From: JBBDXA01 sp040902585
GTDB taxonomy: Bacteria > Planctomycetota > Phycisphaerae > Phycisphaerales > Phycisphaeraceae
Direction: 5' to 3'
Assembly: GCA_040902585.1 (NCBI GenBank)
Contig: JBBDXA010000229.1
Span: forward strand, 6,090-70,089
Length of the DNA stretch: 64,000 bases
The notes under the pieces: model-generated
The model's input: only the letters and a program-made list of their open reading frames with translations
The model's database searches: none
What the model was told of the DNA's origin: nothing
Made by a program: the position numbers and the translations under genes
Shown: positions 33,540-42,580 of the stretch, piece by piece
Position numbering within the stretch: the stretch's first letter is position 1
How the letters are laid out: the number at the start of each line of letters is the position of its first letter

Positions 33540-36500
33540 TCATTCGCGGGTGATGAATTCGTCCAGGTTCATGACCGCGCGGGCCAAGGCGGTCCACGCG
33601 GCGGCTTCGGGTTCGGTCACGTCCTTGGGGCGATTCGCCGGGGCGATGGCTTTGGCGGCGGCGGCATCAGCGGAGAACTTTTCACGCGCGAGTTTCAGAT
33701 ACGCAGTGAGGCGTTGCAATTCAGCTTGTTGCGGCGGGCGGGTGAGGCAGAGGCGGAACAGGTGGACGACTCTCTCGCTATCAGTCGCGGCTTTATCCGA
33801 TTGTCCGTCAGCCCGCGCCCTTCCGGGCGGGGCTCCAAGCACGCGCAGCGCCAGGGCTTGCGCACACTCGATCATCGCCTCATCGTTCGCCACCGACAGC
33901 GCCTGCAACGGTGTGTTGCTGCGCACGCGCGAGGTGCAGGCCGCGTTCATGTTCGGCACATCAAACGTCGTCAGCATCGGATACGGCGCGCTGCGGAAAA
34001 AGAAGGTGTACATCCCTCGGCGATAGCGGTCCTCGCCTTTGCTCTCGTTCCATGCCTGGCGGTTCTGCGTGAAGTCGTACACACCCTGCGGCTGCGGCGG
34101 ATACACGCTGGGCCCGCCGACCTTCGATGACAGCAAGCCTCCAGCCGCCAGCGCGATGTCACGCACGATCTCCGCATCCACGCGCAGGCGCGATTGCCGG
34201 CCTAACAGCTTGTTGAATGGATCCACCGCCATCAGGTCCGCGCGGGCGACCGATGACTGTCGGTACGTCGCGCTGGTGACGATCAGGCGATGCATCGCCT
34301 TGAGGGACCAGGGCGATTGCGAATTGCGGATTGCGGATGACGGATTGATATCCTTCCCTTGGCCCTTGGCCCTTTCCCCTTGGCCCTCGCCATGCACAAA
34401 CGTCCACGCCAGCCAGTCCAGCAACTGCGGATGCGTCGGCGGCGTGCCCTGCGTGCCGAAGTCTTCTTCGGTCTCCACCAGTCCCTTGGGGAAGTATCTC
34501 ATCCACGCACGATTCATCGTCACGCGAGCCGTCAGTGGATTGCGTTCATCCACCAGCCAGCGCGCCAGATCGAGGCGATTCGGAAGTGATTGCGGATTGC
34601 GGATTGTGGATTGCGGGTCGGCCTTCCCTTCGTCCCTTCGTCCCTCCGTCCCTCCGTTCCTTCCGATTTCCGGCAACACCTCCGGCACCGCCGGCGTCAC
34701 CTCCGGCCCGAGCCTGAGAAAATCCCCTCGAATGTGCACGAAACTCGTGCGCGGCTTGGGCAGATCGCGATACACCATGACCGACGTCGTGCTCTTGCGA
34801 ACGCCCGCCAGTTCCTTCTGAAGCGCGGTGATCTCCTTCGTCAGCGGCTCGCGCTCTGCATCCTGCGCGGCGAAGGCGTCGGCGAGCAGTTTCTTCTGCG
34901 CAGCCGATCGTTTCGCTTCCAGTGTGTTCAACGCGCTGCGCAGGTCAGGCGTCAGGCCGTCTTTCGCCTTGACGGTCAGCTCAACGTCCTTGTCATGGGT
35001 GACGCTGAGGCGGAACCGGCCGATATGGTAGTTGGCGTTGAGTTCGAACTTGAGTGTGAAAGTCAGCGGTGAATCGCGTTCGATCTTCAGGGGTTCATTG
35101 GTGAAGAAGTAGGCTTCGTGGTTGTCGTTCATCTTCACACCGGGCGGCGTGTCCTTGCCGATGTTGATCGCCCAGCCGGTCTTTGAATCGCGGTCGATGG
35201 CGTGCTCGATCGGGAAGCTGGGCTGCGCATGCGTGGCGAAGGCATCGCGCCAGAACGCCGGCTGTTCGCCCGTCTGTATCAGGAAGCCGGTGAGCACGAA
35301 GTTGCCGTTGCTTGCCGTACCCGGACCGTTCTGCGGAAGGCTGTCGTGCGTGAGTACTTCCAGGCGCGCGGCCGTGACTGCTGGCAAGTCGATCTCCGCG
35401 ACGACCGTAAACTCATCATTCGCCGGCCGCTTGCCTGTGACGAGGATCGACTTGTCATCGAGCTGCTTGAGTGTCGCGCCGCCTTCGGAGACGAGTGACT
35501 TGATGTCCAGCGCCTGCCACTTCACCGCGGCCTTCGACACCGTCGCGCGGGTCAGTGCCTTCTCCCACGCGGCCTGTCTTGCGGCGGACTGAGCATCGTG
35601 TTCGCCCAGCCTCTTTTCAAGTGCGGCAACCTGACCTTCGATGAATGCGATGCGCTCTTTCACCTGCGGCGAAAGGGGAAGCGAGACGGTCGGGCCCGTG
35701 TTGTTCTCATCCGCGCATTGGTTGAAGAAGGCGTAAAACTCGTAGTATTCCTTCTGGGTGATGGGGTCGAATTTGTGGGTGTGGCACTGGGCGCAGGCGA
35801 TGGTCAGGCCCAGCCACACCTGGCCGGTGGTCGCGACGCGGTCGTAGGTGGCTTCGACGCGGAACTGATCGCCCTTGACGCCGCCTTCCTGGTTGATGAG
35901 CGTGTTGCGGTGGAAGGCGGTGGCGATGAGGCGGTCGGTGGGAGATTGTGATACCCAGCGGGTCCCACCCACGGGAGTGGGTGGGCTTTCGCTTCTGTTT
36001 GTTTCCTGTTTCCTGTCCCCTGTCCCCTGTCCCCTGACTCCTGTCTCCTGTCCCCTGTCTCCTTCTTCCACCAGATCGCCCGCGAGTTGAAGGATCGTGA
36101 ACTGATCGAAGGGCATGTCCTTGTTGAGCGCATCGATCACCCAGTCGCGGTAGGGCCACATGGTGCGCGCGCTATCGACGGAGTAGCCGTTGCTGTCGGC
36201 ATAGCGGGCCTGATCGAGCCAGTGCCGGCCCCAACGTTCGCCGTAGTGCGGTGATGCGAGAATGCGATCGACGAGTTTGTCGTACGCATCAGGCGACTTG
36301 TCTTTCGCAAACGCTTCCGCTTCCTCCGGCGTGGGCAGCAAGCCGGTGAGATCGAGATAGAGGCGACGGATCAGCGTGTAAGGATTCGCCTCCTTCGAAG
36401 GTTTCAACCCGCTGGCTTCCAGCTTCGCGAGGATGAAGTGATCAATCGCATTGCGAGGCCAACTCGTATCCTTCACCTGCGGCAGCGCGGGCTTGCGGAT

Positions 36501-36902
36501 CGGCTGAAACGACCAGTGATCGCTCGTGCGCCGCCCGGTGCCGCCCGCAACCGCATCAGGCCAGACCGCGCCGCTTTCGATCCATCGCGCGATGAGGGCG
36601 ACTTGCTCTTTGGAGAGCGGATCGCCTTTGGGCGGCATGATGTCATCGGGTTCATCGCCGCGGACGCGTTTGAGCAGTTCGCTGTCGCCGGCCTTCTTCG
36701 CGAGGATGACCGGGCCGCTGTCGCCGCCGTGCATCGCGGACTTTTTCGTGTCGAGGCGCAGGCCGCCTTTCTGCTTGTCCGGACCGTGACAGGAGACGCA
36801 GTGTTTGGTGAAAAGTGGCTGAATGTCGCGCGCGAAGTCAATATCCGCAGCCTGCGCGAACGCCGCGGGCAGCAGCAGGGTCAAAGTCAGCAATCGAATC
36901 AT
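33540..36902 (-). CDS. PSCyt1-DUF1549-DUF1553 cytochrome c-like protein with repeat insertions
   Basis: A 1120-residue exported protein. Signal peptide 1-18; a single c-type haem site CVSCHG near residue 36 (PSCyt1); DUF1549 at about 145-350; a middle beta domain with coiled coil; and DUF1553 at about 770-1050 (LARWLVDERNPLTARVTMNRAW). Three stretches look like repeat insertions. One of about 35 residues (GDRGQETG words) near 272-310 interrupts DUF1549. One (GGTEGRRDEGK) lies just before DUF1553, and one (ERAKGQGKD) inside DUF1553. The ATG at 36902 begins the signal peptide. It probably acts in periplasmic electron transfer with the DUF1501 protein. Confidence 0.9.
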   Translation of the reverse strand: MIRLLTLTLLLPAAFAQAADIDFARDIQPLFTKHCVSCHGPDKQKGGLRLDTKKSAMHGGDSGPVILAKKAGDSELLKRVRGDEPDDIMPPKGDPLSKEQVALIARWIESGAVWPDAVAGGTGRRTSDHWSFQPIRKPALPQVKDTSWPRNAIDHFILAKLEASGLKPSKEANPYTLIRRLYLDLTGLLPTPEEAEAFAKDKSPDAYDKLVDRILASPHYGERWGRHWLDQARYADSNGYSVDSARTMWPYRDWVIDALNKDMPFDQFTILQLAGDLVEEGDRGQETGVRGQGTGDRKQETNRSESPPTPVGGTRWVSQSPTDRLIATAFHRNTLINQEGGVKGDQFRVEATYDRVATTGQVWLGLTIACAQCHTHKFDPITQKEYYEFYAFFNQCADENNTGPTVSLPLSPQVKERIAFIEGQVAALEKRLGEHDAQSAARQAAWEKALTRATVSKAAVKWQALDIKSLVSEGGATLKQLDDKSILVTGKRPANDEFTVVAEIDLPAVTAARLEVLTHDSLPQNGPGTASNGNFVLTGFLIQTGEQPAFWRDAFATHAQPSFPIEHAIDRDSKTGWAINIGKDTPPGVKMNDNHEAYFFTNEPLKIERDSPLTFTLKFELNANYHIGRFRLSVTHDKDVELTVKAKDGLTPDLRSALNTLEAKRSAAQKKLLADAFAAQDAEREPLTKEITALQKELAGVRKSTTSVMVYRDLPKPRTSFVHIRGDFLRLGPEVTPAVPEVLPEIGRNGGTEGRRDEGKADPQSTIRNPQSLPNRLDLARWLVDERNPLTARVTMNRAWMRYFPKGLVETEEDFGTQGTPPTHPQLLDWLAWTFVHGEGQGERAKGQGKDINPSSAIRNSQSPWSLKAMHRLIVTSATYRQSSVARADLMAVDPFNKLLGRQSRLRVDAEIVRDIALAAGGLLSSKVGGPSVYPPQPQGVYDFTQNRQAWNESKGEDRYRRGMYTFFFRSAPYPMLTTFDVPNMNAACTSRVRSNTPLQALSVANDEAMIECAQALALRVLGAPPGRARADGQSDKAATDSERVVHLFRLCLTRPPQQAELQRLTAYLKLAREKFSADAAAAKAIAPANRPKDVTEPEAAAWTALARAVMNLDEFITRE
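34313..34390. repeat. ATTGCGGATTGCGG and CCCTTGGCC words inside the PSD1 gene
   Basis: Words ATTGCGAATTGCGGATTGCG at 34317-34340 are followed by CCTTGGCCCTTGGCCC words at 34357-34390. Both word families also occur outside genes (22119, 51681) or in other genes (54535). The insert is in frame. Confidence 0.75.
34588..34666. repeat. Second ATTGCGGATTGCGG and CGTCCCTTCGTCC word cluster inside the PSD1 gene
   Basis: ATTGCGGATTGCGGATTGTG words lie at 34590-34617 and CCTTCGTCCCTTCGTCCCTC words at 34626-34662. In frame, just before the DUF1553 domain. Confidence 0.7.
35964..36062. repeat. CCCACCCACGGGAGTGGGTG hairpin plus CTGTCCC words inside the PSD1 gene
   Basis: A perfect hairpin (CCCACCC, ACGGGAGT, GGGTGGG) at 35964-35985, then eight CCTGTCCCCTGTC-like words to 36062. 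The same hairpin with the same flank (GGGCTTT) recurs at 40925-40950 between two genes. In frame within DUF1549. Confidence 0.82.
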
Positions 36903-37043
36903 GGAAAAACGCACAGGCAGTCCTCGAAGCGGGGTTTGAAGGGGTGTGGATAGCATTGTAGTTCCTGCCGCGACTGTTTCGGCTGATTATCCGCGAATGT
37001 TTGTTTATCGGTCGGCTAACCGTCGCGCCCGCTGCGGCAAGCA

Positions 37044-37072
37044 TTGATGATCCTCCCATGCACCTGTAGCAT
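37044..37072 (+). promoter_or_regulatory. Possible sigma-70 promoter before the DUF6807 gene
   Basis: TTGATG at 37044-37049, a 17-base spacer, TAGCAT at 37067-37072. It lies 66 bases before the ATG at 37138, which has GAGGAG as ribosome site. The match is moderate only. Confidence 0.35.
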
Positions 37073-37137
37073 GGATCGAACTTTCGCAGGGAGGCGAAGG
37101 TAGTTTCACTCAAAGGTTCAACTGAAGAGGAGTTCCC

Positions 37138-38106
37138 ATGCGATCCATCGCTGTTTCACTCGTCGTCGTTCTGTTCGTCGCCGCGACTGCCGGGACCGCT
37201 GGCGCCGCGGATGGTCCCGTGCAGGTCAAGACCGAAGGCCAGCGCGTCACCGTGCTGTTTGGCGGCAAGGTCTTCACGGAGTTCCACGGCGAAGGGCAGA
37301 CCAAGCCGATTCTGTATCCGATCATCGGGCCCACCGGTGTGAACATGGTGCGCAACTGGCCGATCAAGGAGGCTGCTGAGGGCGAAGCGAAGGACCATCC
37401 GCACCACACCTCACTCTGGTACACCCACGGTGCTGTCAACGGCATCGACTTCTGGGCGGTCGGGGAAAGCAAGGGCAAGATCGTTGCCGTGGGCAAGCCC
37501 GAGGCCACGGTCAGCCCCGTGAGCGACCGCGCGGGCTTCGCTGTCGTGAAGAGCGCCCACGAGTGGCGCGGGCCTGACGGTAAGGTCGTCCTGACCGATG
37601 ATCAGACCATCACGTTTCACCTGTTCATCAATGGCGATCGTGCGATCGATTACGAAGTCACGCTCAAGGCTTCGCATGGTGATGTCGTCTTCGGTGACAC
37701 CAAGGAAGGCTCGATGGGCATCCGCACCAACCCGGCCTTGCGGCTCAAGGGCACCGTCGCCAAGGGCCAGGCGGTCAACAGCGAAGGTGCCGAGGGCACG
37801 GCTCTCTGGGGCAAGCGCGCCAAGTGGGTCGACTACTGGGCACCGATCGAAGGCAGCACCGTGGGCGTGGCGATCATGGATCACCCGAAGAACCCGCGCT
37901 ACCCGACGCACTGGCATGCCCGCGAATATGGCCTGATTGCCGCCAACCCGTTCGGCATCAACGATTTTGAGAAGAAGGGCAAAGGCGCGGGCGACATGGT
38001 CATCAAGAAAGGCGAGAAGGTGACATTCAAGTATCGCTTCCTGTTCCACAAGGGCGACGTGAAGGAAGGAAGAATCGCCGAGCAATTTGAAGCCTGGGCG
38101 AAGTAG
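37138..38106 (+). CDS. DUF6807 (PmoA-like) exported protein
   Basis: A 322-residue protein with a signal peptide (cleavage near AGAAD, residue 23). It belongs to the family labelled methane oxygenase PmoA, or DUF6807, in databases, despite no relation to methane oxidation. Landmarks are KPILYPIIGPTGVNMVRNWP, DHPHHTSLWYTHGAVNGIDFW and FLFHKGDVKEGRI. The HPHHTS segment may bind metal or substrate. In planctomycetes it occurs with DUF1080 and Gfo/Idh/MocA genes of sugar catabolism, as here. Confidence 0.88.
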   Translation: MRSIAVSLVVVLFVAATAGTAGAADGPVQVKTEGQRVTVLFGGKVFTEFHGEGQTKPILYPIIGPTGVNMVRNWPIKEAAEGEAKDHPHHTSLWYTHGAVNGIDFWAVGESKGKIVAVGKPEATVSPVSDRAGFAVVKSAHEWRGPDGKVVLTDDQTITFHLFINGDRAIDYEVTLKASHGDVVFGDTKEGSMGIRTNPALRLKGTVAKGQAVNSEGAEGTALWGKRAKWVDYWAPIEGSTVGVAIMDHPKNPRYPTHWHAREYGLIAANPFGINDFEKKGKGAGDMVIKKGEKVTFKYRFLFHKGDVKEGRIAEQFEAWAK

Positions 38107-38172
38107 GTTTCGCCGCTTGCGGCGTAGCAACGACCATCACCGTGACACTCGGACTCTTGAAAGACATCAACC

Positions 38173-39408
38173 ATGCGACACGTAACATTCTCCGCCATCC
38201 TCTGTCTCATCCTTGGCGCAGCCCCCGGCGCCGCTCACGCCGCCGATGACGCCGACTTCAAACCCCTCTTCAACGGCAAGAACTTCGACGGCTTCACCCA
38301 GCGCGGCGGCAAGGCGAAGTACACGATCGAAACCATCGAAGGCGTCCCCACCATCGTCGGCAAGAGCGTGCCCAACACGCCCAACAGCTTCATGTGCACC
38401 GATCGCAACTACGGCGACTTCATCCTTGAGTACGAATTCAAGGTGGATGAGGCCCTCAACTGCGGCGTGCAGATTCGCAGCAACTCGATTCCCACTTTCA
38501 AGAACGGCGTGGTGCATGGGTATCAGGTCGAGATCGATCCGGATGTGAAGCGAAACCGCATGTGGACCGCGGGGATTTACGATGAGAGCCGGCGCGGCTG
38601 GCTGAATGATCTGACGAATAACGAGCCGGCGCGGAAGGCGTTCAAGCCGGGGGCGTGGAACAAGATTCGCGTCGAGGCGGTCGGTGATTCCATCAAGACG
38701 TTCCTCAACGGCGTGCCCGCGGCCGACCTGGTCGACTCCATGACGCAGACCGGATTCATCGGCCTTCAGGTCCACGGCGTCGGCAAACGCGAAGACACGC
38801 TCACCGTCATGTACCGCAACCTGCGCATCAAGGACCTGGGCCAGCACGTCTGGAAACCGATCTGGGACGGCAAGACATTCGAAGGCTGGGAAACCATGAC
38901 CGGCGGCAAGTGGGAGATCGTCGAAGACAAGGCCGGCAACTACCTGCACGGCACCAGCGCCGTCAGCGAGAAGAACCACGGCATGTTCATCCACAAGGAA
39001 AAGGTCAAGGACTTCACGCTGCGATTGCAGGCGAAGATCTTGAAAGGCAACAGCGGCGTTTACTACCGCGTCGACAAGCTCAAGGGCGGCGTCAACGTCG
39101 CGGGCTTTCAGGCGGAGCTGGATGCGAACAACGATGTGGGCGGGCTGTACGAGACGAACGGTCGCGCGTGGGTCTCGCAGCCCAAGCCGGAGGATGTGAA
39201 GAAGTGGTGGAAGGTCGGCGAGTGGAACGAGATGACGGTCAGCGCCCACGGCACGCGCATCGTCGTGCATGTCAACGGCTTTAAGACGGCGGAACTGATG
39301 AATGATGAGAAGGGTCGACGCGAAGGTTTTCTGGCGCTGCAAATGCATGGCGGGCAGGAGATGGAAGTGATGTTCAAGGAGATTGAGGTGCTGGTTCCCT
39401 CCAAGTAA
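38173..39408 (+). CDS. Exported protein with two DUF1080 domains
   Basis: A 411-residue protein with a signal peptide (cleavage near AHAAD, residue 23) and two DUF1080 (3-keto-disaccharide hydrolase-like, concanavalin-type) domains at about 25-218 and 225-408. The first starts FKPLFNGKNFDGFTQRGG and the second WKPIWDGKTFEGWETMTGG. Each has the family core (NCGVQIRSN; NSGVYYRVD). The tandem arrangement suggests duplication. It should act in the periplasm on modified glycosides together with the dehydrogenase encoded at 41072. Confidence 0.9.
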   Translation: MRHVTFSAILCLILGAAPGAAHAADDADFKPLFNGKNFDGFTQRGGKAKYTIETIEGVPTIVGKSVPNTPNSFMCTDRNYGDFILEYEFKVDEALNCGVQIRSNSIPTFKNGVVHGYQVEIDPDVKRNRMWTAGIYDESRRGWLNDLTNNEPARKAFKPGAWNKIRVEAVGDSIKTFLNGVPAADLVDSMTQTGFIGLQVHGVGKREDTLTVMYRNLRIKDLGQHVWKPIWDGKTFEGWETMTGGKWEIVEDKAGNYLHGTSAVSEKNHGMFIHKEKVKDFTLRLQAKILKGNSGVYYRVDKLKGGVNVAGFQAELDANNDVGGLYETNGRAWVSQPKPEDVKKWWKVGEWNEMTVSAHGTRIVVHVNGFKTAELMNDEKGRREGFLALQMHGGQEMEVMFKEIEVLVPSK

Positions 39409-39427
39409 TGTTACATCAAACGTACGA

Positions 39428-39465
39428 CGCCAAAGCCCAGGGATAGCTATCCCTGGGCTTTGGCG
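39428..39465. terminator. Perfect 38-bp palindrome, likely bidirectional terminator
   Basis: CGCCAAAGCCCAGGGATAG and its exact complement CTATCCCTGGGCTTTGGCG, with no loop bases, form a 19-bp dyad. It starts 19 bases after the DUF1080 stop. It also contains the stop codon and last five codons of the opposing ceramidase-like gene (Ala-Lys-Ala-Gln-Gly-stop). Confidence 0.75.
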
Positions 39466-40889
39466 CTCACCTGCTTCAGCACCTTCTCCATCGCCTCCAT
39501 CATCACCTTCTCCGCCCCCGGCGCGACCCAGCACCAGTCGCTCAGATTGCCGTCGTTCTCGCGCCAGGCGCGCTCGATCGGGATGTAGCCCGGCCCGCAC
39601 TCGCCGTAGCCCGCGACCAGCACAAAATCCTTCGGCCGCAGCTTCTGGGCGGCGAGTTGGAACTCGACGTATGACTCAGCGGGCATGAGCAGGAAGCACG
39701 CGGCACCGAAGTCGATCGCGGGCACATCGATCGCGTGGCTTTCTTTCTCCGCATGCATGCGCCAGCTCAGGCCCAGGGCCGCGAGGCATTGCCCAAAAGG
39801 TGTGCGGTCATGCTTCAAGCGATTCTGAAGATGCTCGGTGCTGAAGCCTTCACCTTCGCGCGGCTTGAGCTTCATCGGCGTGAGGCGCAGTTTCACCTGC
39901 GTCAGCGGCGAGCGCTTCGTCGCTTCCGCGGCTCGCTTCATCGCATCGTGCAGCTTGTCCGCAAGCACCGCGCGGTTCTCCGTTGAGCCATCGTTGTACT
40001 TGCCGGCCGTGACGTTGCCGCTGCAACCGGAGACATACATCTGAAACACGCCGGGTTCATCCTTCTCGCGCTGGCTTCGTGCCATGCCGACGAAGTCACC
40101 GCTGATGCCGCCGCGACCGTAGTAACTCATCGGATGCGTGGCGTAGGCGGAAAGGGCGAGCACGGGTTTATCGCCATCGAAGAAGCTGAGCGTTTTGAGG
40201 AAGGGGTCGACGTCGCCTTCGGGCCTGGCGCGGATGGAAGCGTCGCGCGTCGCGCTGAAGCGGTCGTAACGCGGCTTGCCATCATCATCGAGGTAGCGCC
40301 GGTTGGAGGCGATCTCCTTCACCTCAGCCTGCCCCGTGCCGAGGTGCGTAATCCGTCGCGGCGAGCGCAGCGATTCCTTCGCCGCCTTGGCCACGCGCTG
40401 GACCGCTTCCTCGTGAAACTTCAAGTCACAGATCGAACCGCGTGCCTTCGCTTCTTCGAGCATCCTTTGCGCGGTGAGGTCGGCTATCGGCGCATCATGC
40501 TGATGAATCGCCATGACGAGCACATGTTGTTTGTCCGTGCCTGTCGCCTCCGCCAGCACTTCGCGCCAGCGTTCGTAGGCATCGTTGCGAATCTCACACC
40601 AGTCGATGGCGACGACGACGATGGGTTTCATCGCGGCATCGGTGCTGAGCAGGATGAATCCGCGGGCTTCGAGGGGATCAATCACCTTCGCGGCCGGGGC
40701 GATGCCGCCGCCCATGAGCGCGTGGCCCAGCGGCGGGGTGACATCAGCCTTGAAGGTGGCGAGCGAGAAGGTTGGTGCGTCAGCCGCGCGGGCGGGGTGG
40801 GTGATGGCCGCGGCGGCGAGGGCGGCGGCGCTGGCGAGGAAATGCCGGCGGGTGAAGGGCGGAGGCGGCGGTATGGGGACGTGCGGCAT
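39447..40889 (-). CDS. Neutral ceramidase-like exported hydrolase
   Basis: A 480-residue protein with a Tat signal (TRRHFLASAAALAAAAI, residues 13-29). The start of the mature part, ATFKADVTPPLGHALMGGG, matches neutral/alkaline ceramidase-like proteins. Other landmarks are VVVAIDWCEIRNDAYERWRE, VLVMAIHQHDAP and FQMYVSGCSGNVTAG. Ceramidase activity is unlikely to be the natural one in this setting; planctomycetes carry many paralogues of unknown substrate. It converges with the DUF1080 gene over a shared palindrome. Confidence 0.8.
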   Translation of the reverse strand: MPHVPIPPPPPFTRRHFLASAAALAAAAITHPARAADAPTFSLATFKADVTPPLGHALMGGGIAPAAKVIDPLEARGFILLSTDAAMKPIVVVAIDWCEIRNDAYERWREVLAEATGTDKQHVLVMAIHQHDAPIADLTAQRMLEEAKARGSICDLKFHEEAVQRVAKAAKESLRSPRRITHLGTGQAEVKEIASNRRYLDDDGKPRYDRFSATRDASIRARPEGDVDPFLKTLSFFDGDKPVLALSAYATHPMSYYGRGGISGDFVGMARSQREKDEPGVFQMYVSGCSGNVTAGKYNDGSTENRAVLADKLHDAMKRAAEATKRSPLTQVKLRLTPMKLKPREGEGFSTEHLQNRLKHDRTPFGQCLAALGLSWRMHAEKESHAIDVPAIDFGAACFLLMPAESYVEFQLAAQKLRPKDFVLVAGYGECGPGYIPIERAWRENDGNLSDWCWVAPGAEKVMMEAMEKVLKQVSAKAQG

Positions 40890-40924
40890 TGGGGGAGTCC
40901 TCGAAGTGGTGTTCGCGTGAGGTA

Positions 40925-40950
40925 CCCACCCACGGGAGTGGGTGGGCTTT
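40925..40950. repeat. CCCACCCACGGGAGTGGGTG hairpin, intergenic copy
   Basis: The same hairpin and GGGCTTT flank as at 35964-35988, here upstream of the ceramidase-like gene and between divergent genes. Confidence 0.85.
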
Positions 40951-41071
40951 GGGGTGGTTTACTCTTCACGTTCCATCAATCCTACCGGTATTTGCAGCTA
41001 ACCTGCCGAACCCGCCGGACAATCCGTATACTGAACGGGTTCCAGTTCACCATGCTTAAAGAGAGGAAACC

Positions 41072-42547
41072 ATGGCTCGCAAGCTTTCCCGTCGTGTCTT
41101 CGTGAAGGGTTCGGTTCTCACGGCCGCCGCCCTGACCATTCCTTCCACCATCACCCGCAACGTGCTCGGCGCCAACGATGAGCTTCGGGCTGCGGTCGTC
41201 GGCGTCAACAGTCGCGGCGGTGCTCACATCGACGGCCTCGGGCGTCAGAGCGGCGTGACCGTCGCGGGCATCTGCGATGCGGATGTGAACGTGCTCAACC
41301 GCACTGTCAAGAACGTCGAGAGCAAGTTCAAGAAGGAATGCAAAGGCGAGCAGGACATCCGCAAGCTGCTGGATGACCCGAGCTTCAACATCATTTCCAT
41401 CGCGACGCCCAACCACTGGCACTCGCTGATGGCGATCTGGGCGATGCAGGCGGGCAAGGATGTGTACTGCGAGAAGCCGGTCAGCCACAACGTCTGGGAA
41501 GGCCGGCAGGCGGTGAAGGCGGCCCGCAAGTACAAGAAGATCTGTCAGACCGGCACGCAGTCGCGCTCCAGCCGGCGCGGCATCGGCGAGGCGGTGAAGT
41601 TCGTGCAGGATGGCGAGCTCGGCAAGATTCTTTATGCCGTGGGCACCTGCTACAAGCCCCGGCAGGGCATCGGCAAGCTCGACAAGCCGCTGGTCATTCC
41701 CGACCACATCGATTACGACCTGTGGTGCGGACCGGCGGAGAAGCGTGATCTCTTCCGCCCCAAGCTGCACTACGACTGGCACTGGGATTACAACACCGGT
41801 TCGGGCGACATCGGTAACCAGGGCATCCACCAGATGGACATCGCCCGCTGGTTCCTCGGTGAGCAGGCGCTCAGCCCGCGCATCATGTCCATCGGCGGTC
41901 GCCTCGGCTACGACGACGCCGGTGACACGCCCAACACCCAGGTCGCCTTCCACGCCTACGAGAAGGCTCCGCTCATCTTCGAAGTGCGCGGCCTGCCCAA
42001 GGAAGGCCTCGACTGGAAGAAGGGGATGGACAGCTACCGCGGCTCGGGCGTCGGCGTCATCGTCCAGTGCGAAGGCGGACACGTGGTCATCCCCAACTAC
42101 TACAGTGCCTCCGCTGTCGACAAGGACGGCAAGACCATCAAGGGCTGGCGCGAAGGCGATCCGATGACGGCTCACGTGGGCAACTTCGTCGATTGCGTCC
42201 GCTCGCGCAAACGCGAAGACCTCAACGCCGACATCGAAGAGGGTCACCTGTCTTCGGCCCTGTGCCACACGGGCAACATCGCCCATCGCCTGGGCACGAA
42301 GATGACCGCCGACCAGATCAAGGATTACGTCAAGGGCTCTCCGGAATACACCGATTCCTACGAGCGCATGGCGGATCACCTGGGCAAGAACGGCATCGAC
42401 ATCAAGGGCAAGACGATGACGCTTGGGCCCTGGCTGGAGATGGACGGCAAGGCGGAGACGTTCAAGAACAACGCCGCCGCGAGCAAGCTGCTCACCCGCG
42501 AGTACCGCAAGGGCTACGAGGTGCCGGACATCGATCGTATTGCGTGA
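41072..42547 (+). CDS. Gfo/Idh/MocA-family exported oxidoreductase
   Basis: A 491-residue NAD(P)-dependent sugar dehydrogenase. Tat signal at the start (SRRVFVKGSVLTAAALTIPS). Rossmann motif is LRAAVVGVNSRGGAHID near 43-59, and the conserved Glu-Lys-Pro is in DVYCEKPVSHN. GTQSRSSRRGIGEAVKFV and HWDYNTGSGDIGNQGIHQMD are the substrate region with the likely catalytic His. Export with cofactor bound fits the Tat signal. Ribosome site GAGAGGAAA precedes the ATG; TATACT at 41027 may be its -10 box. Confidence 0.93.
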   Translation: MARKLSRRVFVKGSVLTAAALTIPSTITRNVLGANDELRAAVVGVNSRGGAHIDGLGRQSGVTVAGICDADVNVLNRTVKNVESKFKKECKGEQDIRKLLDDPSFNIISIATPNHWHSLMAIWAMQAGKDVYCEKPVSHNVWEGRQAVKAARKYKKICQTGTQSRSSRRGIGEAVKFVQDGELGKILYAVGTCYKPRQGIGKLDKPLVIPDHIDYDLWCGPAEKRDLFRPKLHYDWHWDYNTGSGDIGNQGIHQMDIARWFLGEQALSPRIMSIGGRLGYDDAGDTPNTQVAFHAYEKAPLIFEVRGLPKEGLDWKKGMDSYRGSGVGVIVQCEGGHVVIPNYYSASAVDKDGKTIKGWREGDPMTAHVGNFVDCVRSRKREDLNADIEEGHLSSALCHTGNIAHRLGTKMTADQIKDYVKGSPEYTDSYERMADHLGKNGIDIKGKTMTLGPWLEMDGKAETFKNNAAASKLLTREYRKGYEVPDIDRIA

Positions 42548-42580
42548 GCGGATTACACCAGACGCCAGCTTGGAGGTCCC

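Noticed and set aside
37138..38106. Evidence for methane oxidation from the PmoA-like label
   Set aside because: This exported family carries the PmoA name in databases but is unrelated to particulate methane monooxygenase. The context is sugar catabolism.
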